From Lacihabitans sp. LS3-19 (GTDB lineage: Bacteria > Bacteroidota > Bacteroidia > Cytophagales > Spirosomataceae): a stretch of 64,000 bases of DNA. Shown here one piece after another: positions 51,006 to 61,252 of this stretch (position 1 is the first letter of the stretch; the number at the start of each line of letters is the position of its first letter). The notes beneath the pieces were generated by a model that saw only the letters and a list, made by a program, of their open reading frames with translations, had not been told where the DNA came from and searched no databases. The translations under genes were made by a program, and so were the position numbers. The stretch spans positions 1 through 64,000 of the forward strand of contig NZ_RJUA01000121.1 of the NCBI RefSeq assembly GCF_024343575.1, written 5' to 3'.

Positions 51006-52610
51006 ATGAAACTAAAATTATTAGGTTTATTGATGCTGTGTTTTTTAGCAACACAAGCCCAAAAACCAAAAGCAGAAAAACCCAAATTGGTTGTTGGAAT
51101 AGTCGTTGACCAGATGCGTTATGACTATTTGTATCGATTTTATTCAAAATATACAGCAGGTGGATTGAAAAGACTAATGACAGAAGGCTACAATTGTCGT
51201 AACAATCAATATCATTATGCTTCTACAGTTACTGGGCCTGGACACGCACATATTTTTAATGGCTCTTCGCCTGCCATTAGTGGGATTGTTGGCAATGAAT
51301 GGTACGATAAAACCATAGGCAAAACTACTTATGTTGTTTCTGATTCAACTGCTAATGTTGTTGGTTTAGGATCTGCTACGGCAGGCAAAATGTCACCTCG
51401 AAACATGAAAGTTAGTTCTATTACTGATCAGTTGAGAATTGCCAGCCAATTCCAATCGAAAGTTATTGGAGTAGCCATAAAAGATCGCGGTGCGATTTTG
51501 CCCGCTGGACATACTGGCCAAGCATATTGGTACGATGCCGGCTCAGCAAATTGGATTACAAGTGATTTTTATTTAAAACAATTACCAGCTTGGGTAAATA
51601 GTTTTAATGATAAAAAAATTGCCCAAGAGCTTGTTTCAAAGCCTTGGGAGACAATGATGCCTCTTGATAAATATACTGAAACTGAAGAAGATGATCAACC
51701 TTATGAAGCTACCATGTCAGGTGAGCCAAAAGCTGTTTTTCCGCACAAAGTAACATTGGGTGGCATTGCCACTTCTCCTTATGGCAATGACCTAACACTT
51801 AAATTCGGTCTGGCAGCTATTGATGGAGAGAATTTGGGAATGGGCCAACAAACTGATTTTTTAACCTTGAGCTTTTCGTCACCTGATTATGTTGGACACT
51901 CATTTGGTGCACAATCAAAAGAAATTGAGGATGTTTATCTCAAATTAGACAAAAATATAGCTGAGCTATTGTCACATCTTGATAAAAAGCTAGGGATTGG
52001 AAACTACACAGTTTTCCTTTCAGCTGACCATGGCGTGGCAGAGATACCAGCTTTTCTGAAAAAACACAATGTTCCTTCTGGATTATTTTTAGGCGGCGAA
52101 TTGGAGAAAAAAGCAGAAGCTGCATTAGGTGCAAAATTTGGCGAGGGAAAGTACATATTAAGTGCTGATAATTATCAAATGTATTTAAACATGGATTTGT
52201 TAAATCAGAAAAGCATTTCGGTGGATCAGGTGACACAAACGCTTAAGACTGAATTTCTAAAAACAGAAGGAATATACAATGTTATAAATCTTTCAGAAGG
52301 AAAAGCGAATGATGTTCCGCAAGTGTTTAGAGATAAACTTACCAATATTTATAATCCAAAACGAAGTGGTGAAGTTATGGTTTTGGTAGAACCTGGTTGG
52401 TTTGCAGGATATGTTAAAGGTACTACGCATGGCACTATGTATCCTTATGATACACATGTTCCCTTGTTGTTTTACGGTTGGGGTATCAATAAAGGTGAGA
52501 ATTTAAACATTACCCATATTTCGGATATCGCACCTACTATCGCTATGTTGTTGAAAATCCTTGAGCCAAATGGTTCTATTGGGTCTCCAATAACTTCGGC
52601 TTTGAAATAA
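51006..52610 (+). CDS. PafA-like alkaline phosphatase
   Basis: The 534 residues follow PafA (Elizabethkingia alkaline phosphatase): signal peptide (MKLKLLGLLMLCFLATQA), metal-binding Asp in VVGIVVDQMRYDYLYRF, nucleophile Thr76 in STVTGPGHAHIF, FSSPDYVGHSFG, and FLSADHGVAEIPAFLKKHN with THVPLLFYGWGI as the second metal set. It releases phosphate from phosphomonoesters in the periplasm or at the surface. A hairpin terminator follows. Confidence 0.92.
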   Translation: MKLKLLGLLMLCFLATQAQKPKAEKPKLVVGIVVDQMRYDYLYRFYSKYTAGGLKRLMTEGYNCRNNQYHYASTVTGPGHAHIFNGSSPAISGIVGNEWYDKTIGKTTYVVSDSTANVVGLGSATAGKMSPRNMKVSSITDQLRIASQFQSKVIGVAIKDRGAILPAGHTGQAYWYDAGSANWITSDFYLKQLPAWVNSFNDKKIAQELVSKPWETMMPLDKYTETEEDDQPYEATMSGEPKAVFPHKVTLGGIATSPYGNDLTLKFGLAAIDGENLGMGQQTDFLTLSFSSPDYVGHSFGAQSKEIEDVYLKLDKNIAELLSHLDKKLGIGNYTVFLSADHGVAEIPAFLKKHNVPSGLFLGGELEKKAEAALGAKFGEGKYILSADNYQMYLNMDLLNQKSISVDQVTQTLKTEFLKTEGIYNVINLSEGKANDVPQVFRDKLTNIYNPKRSGEVMVLVEPGWFAGYVKGTTHGTMYPYDTHVPLLFYGWGINKGENLNITHISDIAPTIAMLLKILEPNGSIGSPITSALK

Positions 52611-52626
52611 TTCTAGAATTAAAAAC

Positions 52627-52662
52627 AAAAAAGGCTGCTCCATTTCTGAAGCAGCCTTTTTT
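52627..52662. terminator. Bidirectional terminator between pafA-like and M16 genes
   Basis: AAAAAAGGCTGCT / AGCAGCCTTTTTT is a 13-bp perfect stem with a 10-base loop, A-run on one side and T-run on the other. It lies between convergent genes and can stop both. Confidence 0.92.
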
Positions 52663-52676
52663 ATGAAAGAAAAATA

Positions 52677-55481
52677 TTATTTGTCTTCTGGCAACAATAT
52701 CATTTTGATGATATTATCTCCGCTTAAATATTTCTTTGCAGTTGCTTTGGTACTTTCAACAGACACTTTATCAAGCAATTTGTCTTCTGTCAATATCTCT
52801 GTGATTTTATCTCCGTTTTGATATTTCGAAGTTAAGGCATTAAGCCAATAATCGTTGTTTTTCAAATTGGTTTGGAAATCAAGCTTTTGCTTCGATACAA
52901 ACTTCTCAATATCAACTGTCTCAGCTCCGTTTGCTTTGATTTTTTCTATTTCTTTCATAGTGATATCAACCAATTTGTCAACATTGGCAGGGGAACACCC
53001 ATAACCGATTCTGAAAGTGTAACGAGGCATTGGCACTCGGCTTGTGCTTCCGTTTGCATAAGGTGAATACACGCCACTTTCTTCTTCTCTTAGTTTCTCT
53101 GTAAGCTTTATGCTCAAAATGTCGCCTAAGGCTTTGATTTGTAGCTCTTCAGCATCATTCGGAGCATAGGTTCCTGTAAAACTCAAAAGCACTCTTGCTT
53201 TATCTTCTGTGCCTTTTTTTACAATCTTGGTCACTTTTCCTGTAGGAGGGTTAATGTTCAAATCACGGAAAGTTTCTTTTTTATTTGTTCCCGGAATCCC
53301 ACCTAAGTAGGTTAATAAAAGTGGCTTTATTTTTTCTATATCAAAATTTCCTACAAAAGTGAATTCAAAATCAGAGGCATTGTTGAATCTTTCTTTGAAA
53401 ACCTCCATAGCTTTTTCAGGATTTACACCCTCCATTCTTGCCGAAGTCATCGGTTGGCCTCTAAATGCGTAATTGCTCATCACAGACTGTACTGAATCCC
53501 CAAAAACTTTTTCGGGCGTTGGTGATTTTTCCATGTTAATTAAAAAATCCCTCTGGTTTCCTATAGCACCAGCAGCTGCTTCAGGGTCTAAATTGTTGTT
53601 TGTAAATCTATTGTAAACCATCTGAAGTGCCGTTTCGAAATCTTTTACTGAAGATGACCCAATAATAGCTTCTGAATTACTACCTATCACGGCATTTACT
53701 TGTGCGACTTTGCCAGACATAAACTTGGTCAATTGGCTAGCTTTTAAATTTCCGTTTCCACTTACAGATGCCATATATGAGCCAAAAGAAGCATTCATGA
53801 AATCTTTGTCGTCGTACAACGAACTTCCACCCCAACTATTACCTCTGAACTTAATTTCGTCGTTTTTGAAATCAGTAGGTTTTAAGTTGACTTTCATGCC
53901 ATTGTCAAACACTAGCTCTGTTACTCCTACCGCTTCTACTTTATTTTCCGAAACTATTTTTCCAGCTTTTGGCATTTTTGATACCAAAGAAGTTGCTACT
54001 GCTTCGTCAACATAAGCAGTTATGTTTGAACCTGTGTTATCTATCCACTCTTTCAATTGGGCTTCAGTCGGTAATTTGTCTTTGTCTTTTTCAGACCCTA
54101 TTAATGCTAAAACTCTATTGTCTTTAGTTATTAGCTTCTTAACCAATGCATTAACTTCAGTTAGTTTTATTCCCTCTAAATATTCTTTTACAAATGCATT
54201 GTCAAAACTGATATCAGTCATAACCACATCATTAAGAAAACACTGAACCAATTCTTCAACAAAACTCTCGGAGTCTGTTTTGTCTTTTTCATTAAACTGT
54301 TTTTCTACTCTGCTTTTATAAGCCAATTTTGCCCTTTCAAGCTCTGTTTCTGTAAATCCAAATTTCGAAACTCTTTCGTTCTCATCTAAAACCGTTTTAA
54401 GAGCTTTTTCTACATCGGCACCTTTCGCTACTGCCATTACAGTCAATGCGTCCAGATTTCCCAAAAACGATGAATAATTACTCATACCGAACTGATAAGG
54501 CGGGTCAGCTTTTTGCATTAATTCTTGTAACCTTTGGCTTATCATCGAATTAAATAAGGACGCCATTATAGATTCTCTTCTGTTTTGAGCAGTTATTTCT
54601 TTCTTTTCTGGTTGTAAATAATACAATTGAACCATATTGTAAGGTTGCTCCTTATCTGTAATTACGATTGCTTCGGTCGTTCCTTTCAATGGAACTTCAT
54701 ACTTTATTCTTACTTTTTCATTTTTAGGGTTTTCTATTCCACCAAAATATTTCTTAATCATGGCTTCCATTTGAGCTGGGTCAAAGTCGCCCACTGCTAC
54801 AACTGCCTGTAGGTTAGGTCTGTACCAATCATGATGGAAGTTTCTTACAGAAGAGTACGGAGCATTCTGAATGATAGAATCTAAGCCTATAGGTAATCTT
54901 TGAGCATATCTAGATCCATTAAATATCACAGGCAATAGTTTCTCTTGGATTCTAGATTGTGCACCTTTTCTAAGTCTTGATTCTTCTAGTACAACACCTC
55001 TCTCTTTGTCTATTTCTGTATCTTCTAGTGTAGCATGTGCTGCCCATTCAGATAGTACCATCATAAACTTATCCAGTTTTTCGAGGGTATCAGTTGGTAC
55101 AGGAAGCATGTACACCGTTTCGTCAAAACTCGTGTAGGCATTTAAATCGGCACCAAATTGAATACCATTTTTTTCAAGGAAATTGACCATTTCATTTTTT
55201 GGGAAGTTTTTAGTTCCGTTAAAATCCATGTGTTCCATAAAGTGGGCTAAGCCTCTTTGGTTTTCGTCTTCAAGGATAGAGCCAGCTTTCAAAACCAATC
55301 TCAATTGTGCTCTGTTTTTAGGCTCTACGTTTTTTCGGATGTAATACGTGAGACCGTTAGATAGTTTTCCTACTTTCACAGCAGGATCCATAGGAAGTTT
55401 TTCTTTTAAGCTTATTTGCTGACTTGTAGCTAGTTGGCTTGCAAAAAGTAAAAGTGATAGGCTGTAGATCAGTCTTTTCAT
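52677..55481 (-). CDS. M16-family zinc metallopeptidase (insulinase/pitrilysin-like)
   Basis: The 934 residues have a signal peptide (MKRLIYSLSLLLFASQLATS) and the inverted zinc motif His80-x-x-Glu83-His84 (RGLAHFMEHMDFNGTKN), with the third ligand Glu likely in KERGVVLEESRLR. Four M16-like subdomains fill the chain, including a second half without the zinc motif (NFDIEKIKPLLLTYLGGIPG). It is an exported protease, probably periplasmic, that could clear short peptides. It is separate from neighbours, with a 304-bp upstream gap. Confidence 0.94.
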   Translation of the reverse strand: MKRLIYSLSLLLFASQLATSQQISLKEKLPMDPAVKVGKLSNGLTYYIRKNVEPKNRAQLRLVLKAGSILEDENQRGLAHFMEHMDFNGTKNFPKNEMVNFLEKNGIQFGADLNAYTSFDETVYMLPVPTDTLEKLDKFMMVLSEWAAHATLEDTEIDKERGVVLEESRLRKGAQSRIQEKLLPVIFNGSRYAQRLPIGLDSIIQNAPYSSVRNFHHDWYRPNLQAVVAVGDFDPAQMEAMIKKYFGGIENPKNEKVRIKYEVPLKGTTEAIVITDKEQPYNMVQLYYLQPEKKEITAQNRRESIMASLFNSMISQRLQELMQKADPPYQFGMSNYSSFLGNLDALTVMAVAKGADVEKALKTVLDENERVSKFGFTETELERAKLAYKSRVEKQFNEKDKTDSESFVEELVQCFLNDVVMTDISFDNAFVKEYLEGIKLTEVNALVKKLITKDNRVLALIGSEKDKDKLPTEAQLKEWIDNTGSNITAYVDEAVATSLVSKMPKAGKIVSENKVEAVGVTELVFDNGMKVNLKPTDFKNDEIKFRGNSWGGSSLYDDKDFMNASFGSYMASVSGNGNLKASQLTKFMSGKVAQVNAVIGSNSEAIIGSSSVKDFETALQMVYNRFTNNNLDPEAAAGAIGNQRDFLINMEKSPTPEKVFGDSVQSVMSNYAFRGQPMTSARMEGVNPEKAMEVFKERFNNASDFEFTFVGNFDIEKIKPLLLTYLGGIPGTNKKETFRDLNINPPTGKVTKIVKKGTEDKARVLLSFTGTYAPNDAEELQIKALGDILSIKLTEKLREEESGVYSPYANGSTSRVPMPRYTFRIGYGCSPANVDKLVDITMKEIEKIKANGAETVDIEKFVSKQKLDFQTNLKNNDYWLNALTSKYQNGDKITEILTEDKLLDKVSVESTKATAKKYLSGDNIIKMILLPEDK

Positions 55482-55785
55482 AAGGGATTTTGTTTTGTTT
55501 AAGATTAATAAAAAGATTTATATAAGAAAAAAAAGATAGTGAATACTTTCTTAAATATCCAAGTGCAAGATATAAAAAGGTTTAATAGTTTATGTTATTT
55601 TTCAAACTAAAACGTTAGTATTTAAATAAAATTTAATGCAGGTTTTAATTTTTATAAAAATTAACAAAATTTGATTAAATTTGTGTTTGAAAAAACTATT
55701 CTACAGTTTGAAATTTAAGATTCTTCCTGTTTAATTTAATTTAGCTTTTTGGATATATTGTCAAAATCCCCTACAGGATATTTTT
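55482..55785. other. 304-bp AT-rich divergent intergenic region
   Basis: It separates the M16 gene and the DUF4290 gene. A box TAAATTTG at 55676-55683 fits TAnnTTTG and could be part of the promoter for the DUF4290-murA unit; no convincing -33 TTTG pairs with it. No gene, hairpin or repeat was recognised. Confidence 0.5.
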
Positions 55786-56514
55786 ATGAAAGAATACGGA
55801 AGTAATGTTCAGAAATTGGTCGAACAGATCATATCTATTCCTGATAAAGAAAAGAGAACCAAGCACGCTCATATTTTGGTTGAACTCATGAGGCAGATAC
55901 ATCCTCAAATGCGTGATGGAGCCGATTATAGCAAAAAACTATGGGACGATTTGTACATCATGGCCAATTTTGATCTTGATGTAGATAGTCCATATCCACC
56001 GCCGCCTAAAGAAATATTGGGTAAAAAACCAATGCAGATCCCTTACTCACAGACCAAACTAAAGCATAGACTTTACGGAAGAAATCTTGAGCTTTTGGTG
56101 CTTAAAGCAATGTTGGCAGAAACCATGGATGAGCGAAAAGCGTTTATTTCGTATTTGGTGAAATTGATGAAATCTTTTTTCCTAAATTGGAACAAGGATA
56201 CTATTGAAACTAATGTTTGTCTGAATCAAATTTTGGATTTGTCAGGCGGAAAGCTAAAGGCAGAAATTGACGATCTTCGTGCAAACGGAATTTGGGAAGA
56301 TGCAAGCCCGAAAGACGGTAGCAATGGAAACAATTGGCCAAGACAAAGTTTTCAAAACTATGCATCTAGGCCAGATCGTGGAGGAAACGATAGAAGAGAT
56401 AGGAGTGGGAATAATAATCGAAATCCTAACCAAAGGCCAAACAATCCAAATAGTAACAACGGTAACAATAAAAACCGTTTTAATAATAACAATAATAGAA
56501 GAAGACCTATTTAA
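55786..56514 (+). CDS. DUF4290-family protein with Asn/Arg-rich tail
   Basis: The 242 residues comprise a helical DUF4290 domain (YGSNVQKLVEQIISIPDKEK, HAHILVELMRQIHPQMRDGA, KLKHRLYGRNLELLVLKAML, AFISYLVKLMKSFFLNWNK) and a basic low-complexity tail from about residue 185 rich in Asn, Arg, Gly and Pro (RPDRGGNDRRDRSGNNN). The tail suggests RNA or nucleic-acid binding. It is adjacent to murA (ATG three bases after its stop), a pairing commonly seen in Bacteroidota. Confidence 0.9.
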   Translation: MKEYGSNVQKLVEQIISIPDKEKRTKHAHILVELMRQIHPQMRDGADYSKKLWDDLYIMANFDLDVDSPYPPPPKEILGKKPMQIPYSQTKLKHRLYGRNLELLVLKAMLAETMDERKAFISYLVKLMKSFFLNWNKDTIETNVCLNQILDLSGGKLKAEIDDLRANGIWEDASPKDGSNGNNWPRQSFQNYASRPDRGGNDRRDRSGNNNRNPNQRPNNPNSNNGNNKNRFNNNNNRRRPI

Positions 56515-56517
56515 TAT

Positions 56518-57822
56518 ATGGCCTCATTTAAGATAAAAGGTGGTAATAAATTGCAGGGAGAGTTAACCCCTCAAGGGGCTAAAAACGAAGCTTTGCAGAT
56601 TTTATGTGCGGTTTTGTTGACAAAAGAACCTGTGATAATCCATAATATTCCGAACATCAGAGATGTAAATAAGCTGATGGAACTTCTGGAAGACATGGGT
56701 GTGAAACGAAGTAAAGTTGGTGAGGGAAGCTACAGGTTTGAGGCTGATCAGGTTCAGTTTGAGTATTTTGAATCTCAAGAATATAAAGAAAAAGCTGCTG
56801 AGTTAAGAGGTTCAGTAATGTTATTGGGACCAATGTTAGGTCGCTTTGGAAAAGGAAAGGCACCTAAACCAGGCGGAGATAAAATAGGAAGAAGGCCTTT
56901 AGATACGCATTTTATTGGTTTTCAGAAACTTGGAGCAGAGTTTAATTATGACCAAGACGATTTTTTCTATTCTATAGATGGCTCAAAAATGAAAGGCTCG
57001 TATATCTGGATGGAAGAAATTTCTGTGACAGGTACAGCCAATGTTTTGATGGCCGCAGTTTTGACAGAAGGAACAACTACAATATACAATGCGGCTTGTG
57101 AGCCATACCTTCAGCAATTGTGCAAAATGCTTAACAGCATGGGTGCAAAAATCTCAGGAGTTGGTTCTAATCTATTGACCATAAAAGGCGTAAAAGAATT
57201 GGGTGGTTGTGAGCATACCATGTTGCCTGACATGATTGAGATTGGTAGTTTTATTGGGCTTGCAGCAATGACAGGTTCTGAAATCACCATCAAAAACTGT
57301 CGAATTCCAGAATTGGGTATTATTCCAGATACATTTAAGAAATTAGGTATCCAAATGGAGTTTAGGAATGATGATATCTATATTCCTGCACAAACCAATT
57401 ATCAAATAAATACTTTAATAGATGGTTCTATTTTAACTATCTATGATGCTCCATGGCCAGGATTTACGCCTGACTTGATTTCTATCATCCTAGTAACTGC
57501 CATTCAAGCCAAAGGAACTGTTTTGGTTCATCAGAAAATGTTTGAGTCAAGATTGTTCTTTACGGATAAACTGATAGACATGGGCGGGCAAATAATTCTT
57601 TGTGACCCACATAGAGCTACTGTAGTAGGTTTAAACAAAGAGAAAAACCTCAGAGGAATCAGGATGTCATCACCAGATATTAGAGCAGGAGTTGCATTAC
57701 TAATAGCTGCACTTTCGGCAGACGGAACGAGCATTATTGACCACATAGAACAAATAGATAGAGGTTACCAAAATATCGATACCAGGCTAAATGCCATTGG
57801 GGCCGATATAGTTAGAATGTGA
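56518..57822 (+). CDS. murA: UDP-N-acetylglucosamine 1-carboxyvinyltransferase
   Basis: The 434 residues fit MurA, which adds enolpyruvate from PEP to UDP-GlcNAc in the first committed step of peptidoglycan synthesis. Text: IKGGNKLQGELTPQGAKNEA, LRGSVMLLGPMLGRFGKGKA, ISVTGTANVLMAAVLTEGTT, LPDMIEIGSFIGLAAM and GFTPDLISIILVTAIQAKGT. The active-site Cys (Cys115 in E. coli, in PGGCxIGxRPxDLH) is Asp121 here (KPGGDKIGRRPLDTHF). Asp at this site is known to keep activity and prevent covalent inactivation by fosfomycin. Confidence 0.96.
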   Translation: MASFKIKGGNKLQGELTPQGAKNEALQILCAVLLTKEPVIIHNIPNIRDVNKLMELLEDMGVKRSKVGEGSYRFEADQVQFEYFESQEYKEKAAELRGSVMLLGPMLGRFGKGKAPKPGGDKIGRRPLDTHFIGFQKLGAEFNYDQDDFFYSIDGSKMKGSYIWMEEISVTGTANVLMAAVLTEGTTTIYNAACEPYLQQLCKMLNSMGAKISGVGSNLLTIKGVKELGGCEHTMLPDMIEIGSFIGLAAMTGSEITIKNCRIPELGIIPDTFKKLGIQMEFRNDDIYIPAQTNYQINTLIDGSILTIYDAPWPGFTPDLISIILVTAIQAKGTVLVHQKMFESRLFFTDKLIDMGGQIILCDPHRATVVGLNKEKNLRGIRMSSPDIRAGVALLIAALSADGTSIIDHIEQIDRGYQNIDTRLNAIGADIVRM

Positions 57823-57841
57823 TTTTTGGAATAGAAATATT

Positions 57842-57871
57842 AAAATAGCTGCCTTTTTGGCGGCTATTTTT
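57842..57871 (+). terminator. Terminator after murA
   Basis: AAAATAGCTGCC / GGCGGCTATTTT forms a 12-bp stem with one G-T pair and a TTTTT loop, followed by T bases. Confidence 0.85.
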
Positions 57872-57923
57872 GCTTATAAGGTTAATGGGAATGTAACATT
57901 ACCACAATCCAACAAATAAACCG

Positions 57924-57931
57924 TACCTTTG
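57924..57931 (+). promoter_or_regulatory. -7 box (TACCTTTG) of the DEAD-box gene
   Basis: TACCTTTGCA is the textbook Bacteroidota -7 box with the following CA. It lies 46 bases before the ATG at 57977; an in-frame TTG at 57929 lies inside the box and is not a credible start. Confidence 0.65.
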
Positions 57932-57976
57932 CACCTTAATCGAAATACCGTTTTTGGTATTTCAAAATACGAATTT

Positions 57977-59269
57977 ATGTCATTTGAAAATTTAGGACTC
58001 TCCAGTCCGATACTGAAAGCAGTAAAAGAAAAAGGTTATATCACTCCCTCACCAATACAAGAAAAAGCTATTCCACTTGTTTTAGATAGAAAAGATATTT
58101 TGGCTTCGGCCCAAACGGGTACAGGCAAAACAGCAGGTTTTACGTTACCAATTTTGCAGATTTTGTCTACAACACCCAATCAAGGCAGAAGAAAAATCAG
58201 GTCCTTAATTTTGACCCCAACGAGAGAATTGGCTGCTCAGATTTATGAAAATATTAAAGAATACAGCGTTTATTTAGATATTAAAGCTACGGTAGTTTTT
58301 GGTGGTGTAAATATAAATCCTCAGATTTCAACTTTGAAAAACGGAATTGATATCTTAGTTGCTACACCAGGTAGATTATTGGACTTACACGGACAAAGAG
58401 CCTTGTCGCTTGCCAATGTTGAGATTTTGGTTTTAGACGAAGCCGACCGAATGCTGGATATGGGTTTTGCAAAAGATATCAAAAGAGTGCTAGCATTGGT
58501 GCCAGAAAGACGCCAGAATCTATTGTTCTCGGCTACTTTTTCTTTGGAAATCAAGCAATTAGCAGCTGGTATTTTGCACAATCCTGAAATGGTGGAAGCA
58601 TCCCCTGAGAATACTACAGTCGAAAAAATTGAACAGAGAGTAATTTTGGCTGATAAGAATCGCAAGCCTTCGATGCTTGTGAAAATGATAAAAGAAGACA
58701 ATTGGGATCAAGTATTGGTTTTCACAAGAACCAAACATGGTGCTAATAAACTTACAGAGAAACTTCAAAAATCAGATATTACTTCTGCGGCCATTCATGG
58801 CAATAAGTCACAAGGAGCCCGGACAAAAGCTTTGGATGATTTTAAGAAAAATGAAATACAAGTTTTAGTAGCTACTGATATTGCTGCCCGAGGTTTAGAT
58901 ATTCCACTTTTGCCTCATGTTGTAAACTATGAACTACCAAATGTTCCTGAAGATTATGTACACCGCATTGGTCGTACGGGTAGGGCAGGAGCAAGTGGTG
59001 AAGCTGTTTCTTTTGTTTGCAGTGAAGAGTATGATTTCCTAAGAGGTATAGAAAAATTGTTAGGTCAGAAGTTTGAAAGAGAAACAATGTTGGGTTATGA
59101 ACCTACTGAGGAGGAATCAATAGCTCCTTCAAAGGCCGAGCATAGACGCCCAAATAATAACTTCAGAAAGCCAAACCCTCAAAGTGGAGGTGGAAGGTCG
59201 CCGCATAGTGGTGGAGGGAGTTCAACCTCTGACAGCAAAAAGCCTAAGAGGTTTTTTGGTAAAAGGTAA
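57977..59269 (+). CDS. DEAD-box ATP-dependent RNA helicase
   Basis: The 430 residues contain the Q motif ([20 protein letters not shown]), motif [15 protein letters not shown], motif Ia [10 protein letters not shown], motif [15 protein letters not shown], motif III FSATF, motif [11 protein letters not shown] and motif [17 protein letters not shown]. The C-terminal 50 residues are basic, Gly/Ser-rich ([20 protein letters not shown]). It resembles RhlE-type helicases of Bacteroidota, involved in ribosome assembly or RNA turnover. The ATG was chosen because an upstream start would overlap the -7 box. Confidence 0.95.
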   Translation: MSFENLGLSSPILKAVKEKGYITPSPIQEKAIPLVLDRKDILASAQTGTGKTAGFTLPILQILSTTPNQGRRKIRSLILTPTRELAAQIYENIKEYSVYLDIKATVVFGGVNINPQISTLKNGIDILVATPGRLLDLHGQRALSLANVEILVLDEADRMLDMGFAKDIKRVLALVPERRQNLLFSATFSLEIKQLAAGILHNPEMVEASPENTTVEKIEQRVILADKNRKPSMLVKMIKEDNWDQVLVFTRTKHGANKLTEKLQKSDITSAAIHGNKSQGARTKALDDFKKNEIQVLVATDIAARGLDIPLLPHVVNYELPNVPEDYVHRIGRTGRAGASGEAVSFVCSEEYDFLRGIEKLLGQKFERETMLGYEPTEEESIAPSKAEHRRPNNNFRKPNPQSGGGRSPHSGGGSSTSDSKKPKRFFGKR

Positions 59270-59293
59270 TAAAATTCTATTTTGAAGCATAAA

Positions 59294-59328
59294 AAAAATC
59301 AGCGACCCCACAGGAATCGCTGATTTTT
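59294..59328. terminator. Bidirectional terminator between helicase and lysS
   Basis: AAAAATCAGCGA / TCGCTGATTTTT forms a 12-bp perfect stem with an 11-base loop between two convergent genes; A-run before and T-run after. Confidence 0.9.
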
Positions 59329-59347
59329 AGTTTAAAACTTTCTCTTT

Positions 59348-61063
59348 TTACCCAATCCAAGCCTCAACTTCCTCTTTGCTTGGCATTTTCGCATCTATTT
59401 TTAGTTTTTTACGCATACCGCCTAAGTCATTGAAAACTTTATTGGCATTTGCTCCTTTTAATGCTTCTATAGTATGGAAACCCATTTTTTGTAAAGCAGG
59501 AATCCAAACAGCTGGTACGCCAACAGCAATATAATCTTCTTCTGAAGCTACCTCAACTCTTTTCTCAGGTCGCATTTGAGGGAAGAAAAGTACTTCTTGT
59601 ATACTTGCATTATTTGTCAACATCATCGTTAATCTATCGATACCTATACCAATTCCTGCAGTAGGAGGCATGCCGTATTCTAAAGCCCTAATAAAGTCCT
59701 CGTCAAGCACCATAGCTTCTTCGTCACCTCTTTCGGCTAGTTTTAACTGCTCCTCAAAACGCTCCCTTTGGTCTAAAGGATCGTTAAGCTCAGAGTAAGC
59801 GTTGGCTATTTCCTTTCCATTTACAAACAACTCAAAACGCTCCACCAATCCTGGCTTGCTTCTGTGTTTTTTAGTCAATGGAGACATTTCCACTGGATAG
59901 TCGATGATGAAAGTTGGCTGAATCAAGTGAGCCTCTACTTTTTCTCCAAATATCTCATCTATCAATTTTGCCTTGCCCATGGTATCGTCTATTTCCATCC
60001 CCCATTCTTTGCATTTTAGACGAAGCTCTTCCTCAGTTGAAGCATCTACATTTACGCCAGTGTGTTTTTCAATGGCCTCAATGATAGACAATCGCTCAAA
60101 TGGTCCTTGGAAATCAATTGTGTGGTCACCTAAAGGGAATTTAGTGTTTTCATGTACAGCCAATGCTACTTTTTCAAACAAAAGCTCAGTGAACTCCATC
60201 ATCCAGTTGTAGTCTTTGTATGCCACGTAGAACTCCAAAGAAGTAAACTCCGGGTTGTGCGTACGGTCCATTCCTTCGTTTCTGAACATTTTGCCAAATT
60301 CATAAACGCCATCAAAACCACCAACAATTAATCTTTTAAGATACAATTCGTTGGCGATACGCATAAATAAAGGCATATCTAGCGTATTGTGATGTGTTTT
60401 AAAAGGTCTTGCCGATGCACCACCATGAATGGGTTGCAATATGGGCGTTTCTACTTCTAGCCAGCCTTTGTTGTCAAAAACCTGACGCATGGTGCTAACT
60501 ATTTTCGCTCTTTTTATAAAAATATCACGGTTTTCAGGATTTACGATTAAGTCAACATATCGCTGACGAAATCTCTGCTCAGGATCAGTAAAACCATCGT
60601 GAATGTTACCTTCTTCATCTCTTTTAACTACTGGAAGTGGTTTCAAAGATTTTGAAAGCAATTTAAATGAGCGAACATGTATAGAAATTTCTCCAGTTTG
60701 CGTCTCGAAACAAAAACCGTTGATACCTACGATATCACCTATATCTAGTAATTTCTTAAATACTGTATTGTAAAGTGTTTTGTCTTCATCAGGACAAAGA
60801 TCGTCTCTTCTTAAATAGATTTGGATTCTACCAGTCTCGTCTTGCAATTCTGCAAACGAAGCCGAACCCATGATTCTAAAGCCCATCAGCCTTCCAGCTA
60901 CGCTAATGTCTTGAAAATCAAACTTATTGTGTTTCCAATGCTTTAAAATATCTCGAATAGTCGTATTGGTATTGAAGCTTTCTGCTGGATATGGGTCTAT
61001 ACCCATTTTCATCAGCTCCTCTCTTTTTTGCCTTCTTAGTATTTCTTGTTCGCTTAAAAGCAT
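59348..61063 (-). CDS. lysS: Class II lysyl-tRNA synthetase
   Basis: The 571 residues contain an N-terminal OB-fold anticodon domain ([20 protein letters not shown]), class II motif 1 ([20 protein letters not shown]), motif 2 ([20 protein letters not shown]) and motif 3 ([15 protein letters not shown]). The usual enzyme has about 500 residues; here about 70 extra follow motif 3 ([20 protein letters not shown]), a helical C-terminal extension often seen in Bacteroidota. It charges tRNA-Lys with lysine. Confidence 0.97.
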   Translation of the reverse strand: MLLSEQEILRRQKREELMKMGIDPYPAESFNTNTTIRDILKHWKHNKFDFQDISVAGRLMGFRIMGSASFAELQDETGRIQIYLRRDDLCPDEDKTLYNTVFKKLLDIGDIVGINGFCFETQTGEISIHVRSFKLLSKSLKPLPVVKRDEEGNIHDGFTDPEQRFRQRYVDLIVNPENRDIFIKRAKIVSTMRQVFDNKGWLEVETPILQPIHGGASARPFKTHHNTLDMPLFMRIANELYLKRLIVGGFDGVYEFGKMFRNEGMDRTHNPEFTSLEFYVAYKDYNWMMEFTELLFEKVALAVHENTKFPLGDHTIDFQGPFERLSIIEAIEKHTGVNVDASTEEELRLKCKEWGMEIDDTMGKAKLIDEIFGEKVEAHLIQPTFIIDYPVEMSPLTKKHRSKPGLVERFELFVNGKEIANAYSELNDPLDQRERFEEQLKLAERGDEEAMVLDEDFIRALEYGMPPTAGIGIGIDRLTMMLTNNASIQEVLFFPQMRPEKRVEVASEEDYIAVGVPAVWIPALQKMGFHTIEALKGANANKVFNDLGGMRKKLKIDAKMPSKEEVEAWIG

Positions 61064-61094
61064 GTTTTTATTTCTTGTTTTCTTGAAAATCGTG

Positions 61095-61102
61095 CAAAAT
61101 TA
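61095..61102 (-). promoter_or_regulatory. -7 box (TAATTTTG) of lysS
   Basis: TAATTTTGCA on the minus strand matches TAnnTTTG plus CA, 32 bases before the lysS ATG. Confidence 0.55.
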
Positions 61103-61252
61103 ACATTTTTTGGGCATTTCTTTTTCATAAATTTGAGTTTATTGCCCTGTTCCATTTATTTTTAATCAAAAAAAATATTTTCCTAAGATATTATTCAAGA
61201 AATTGCTTTTTTTGTCGTTGGTTATAAAAAATTAAAACTATCTCCTTATAAA

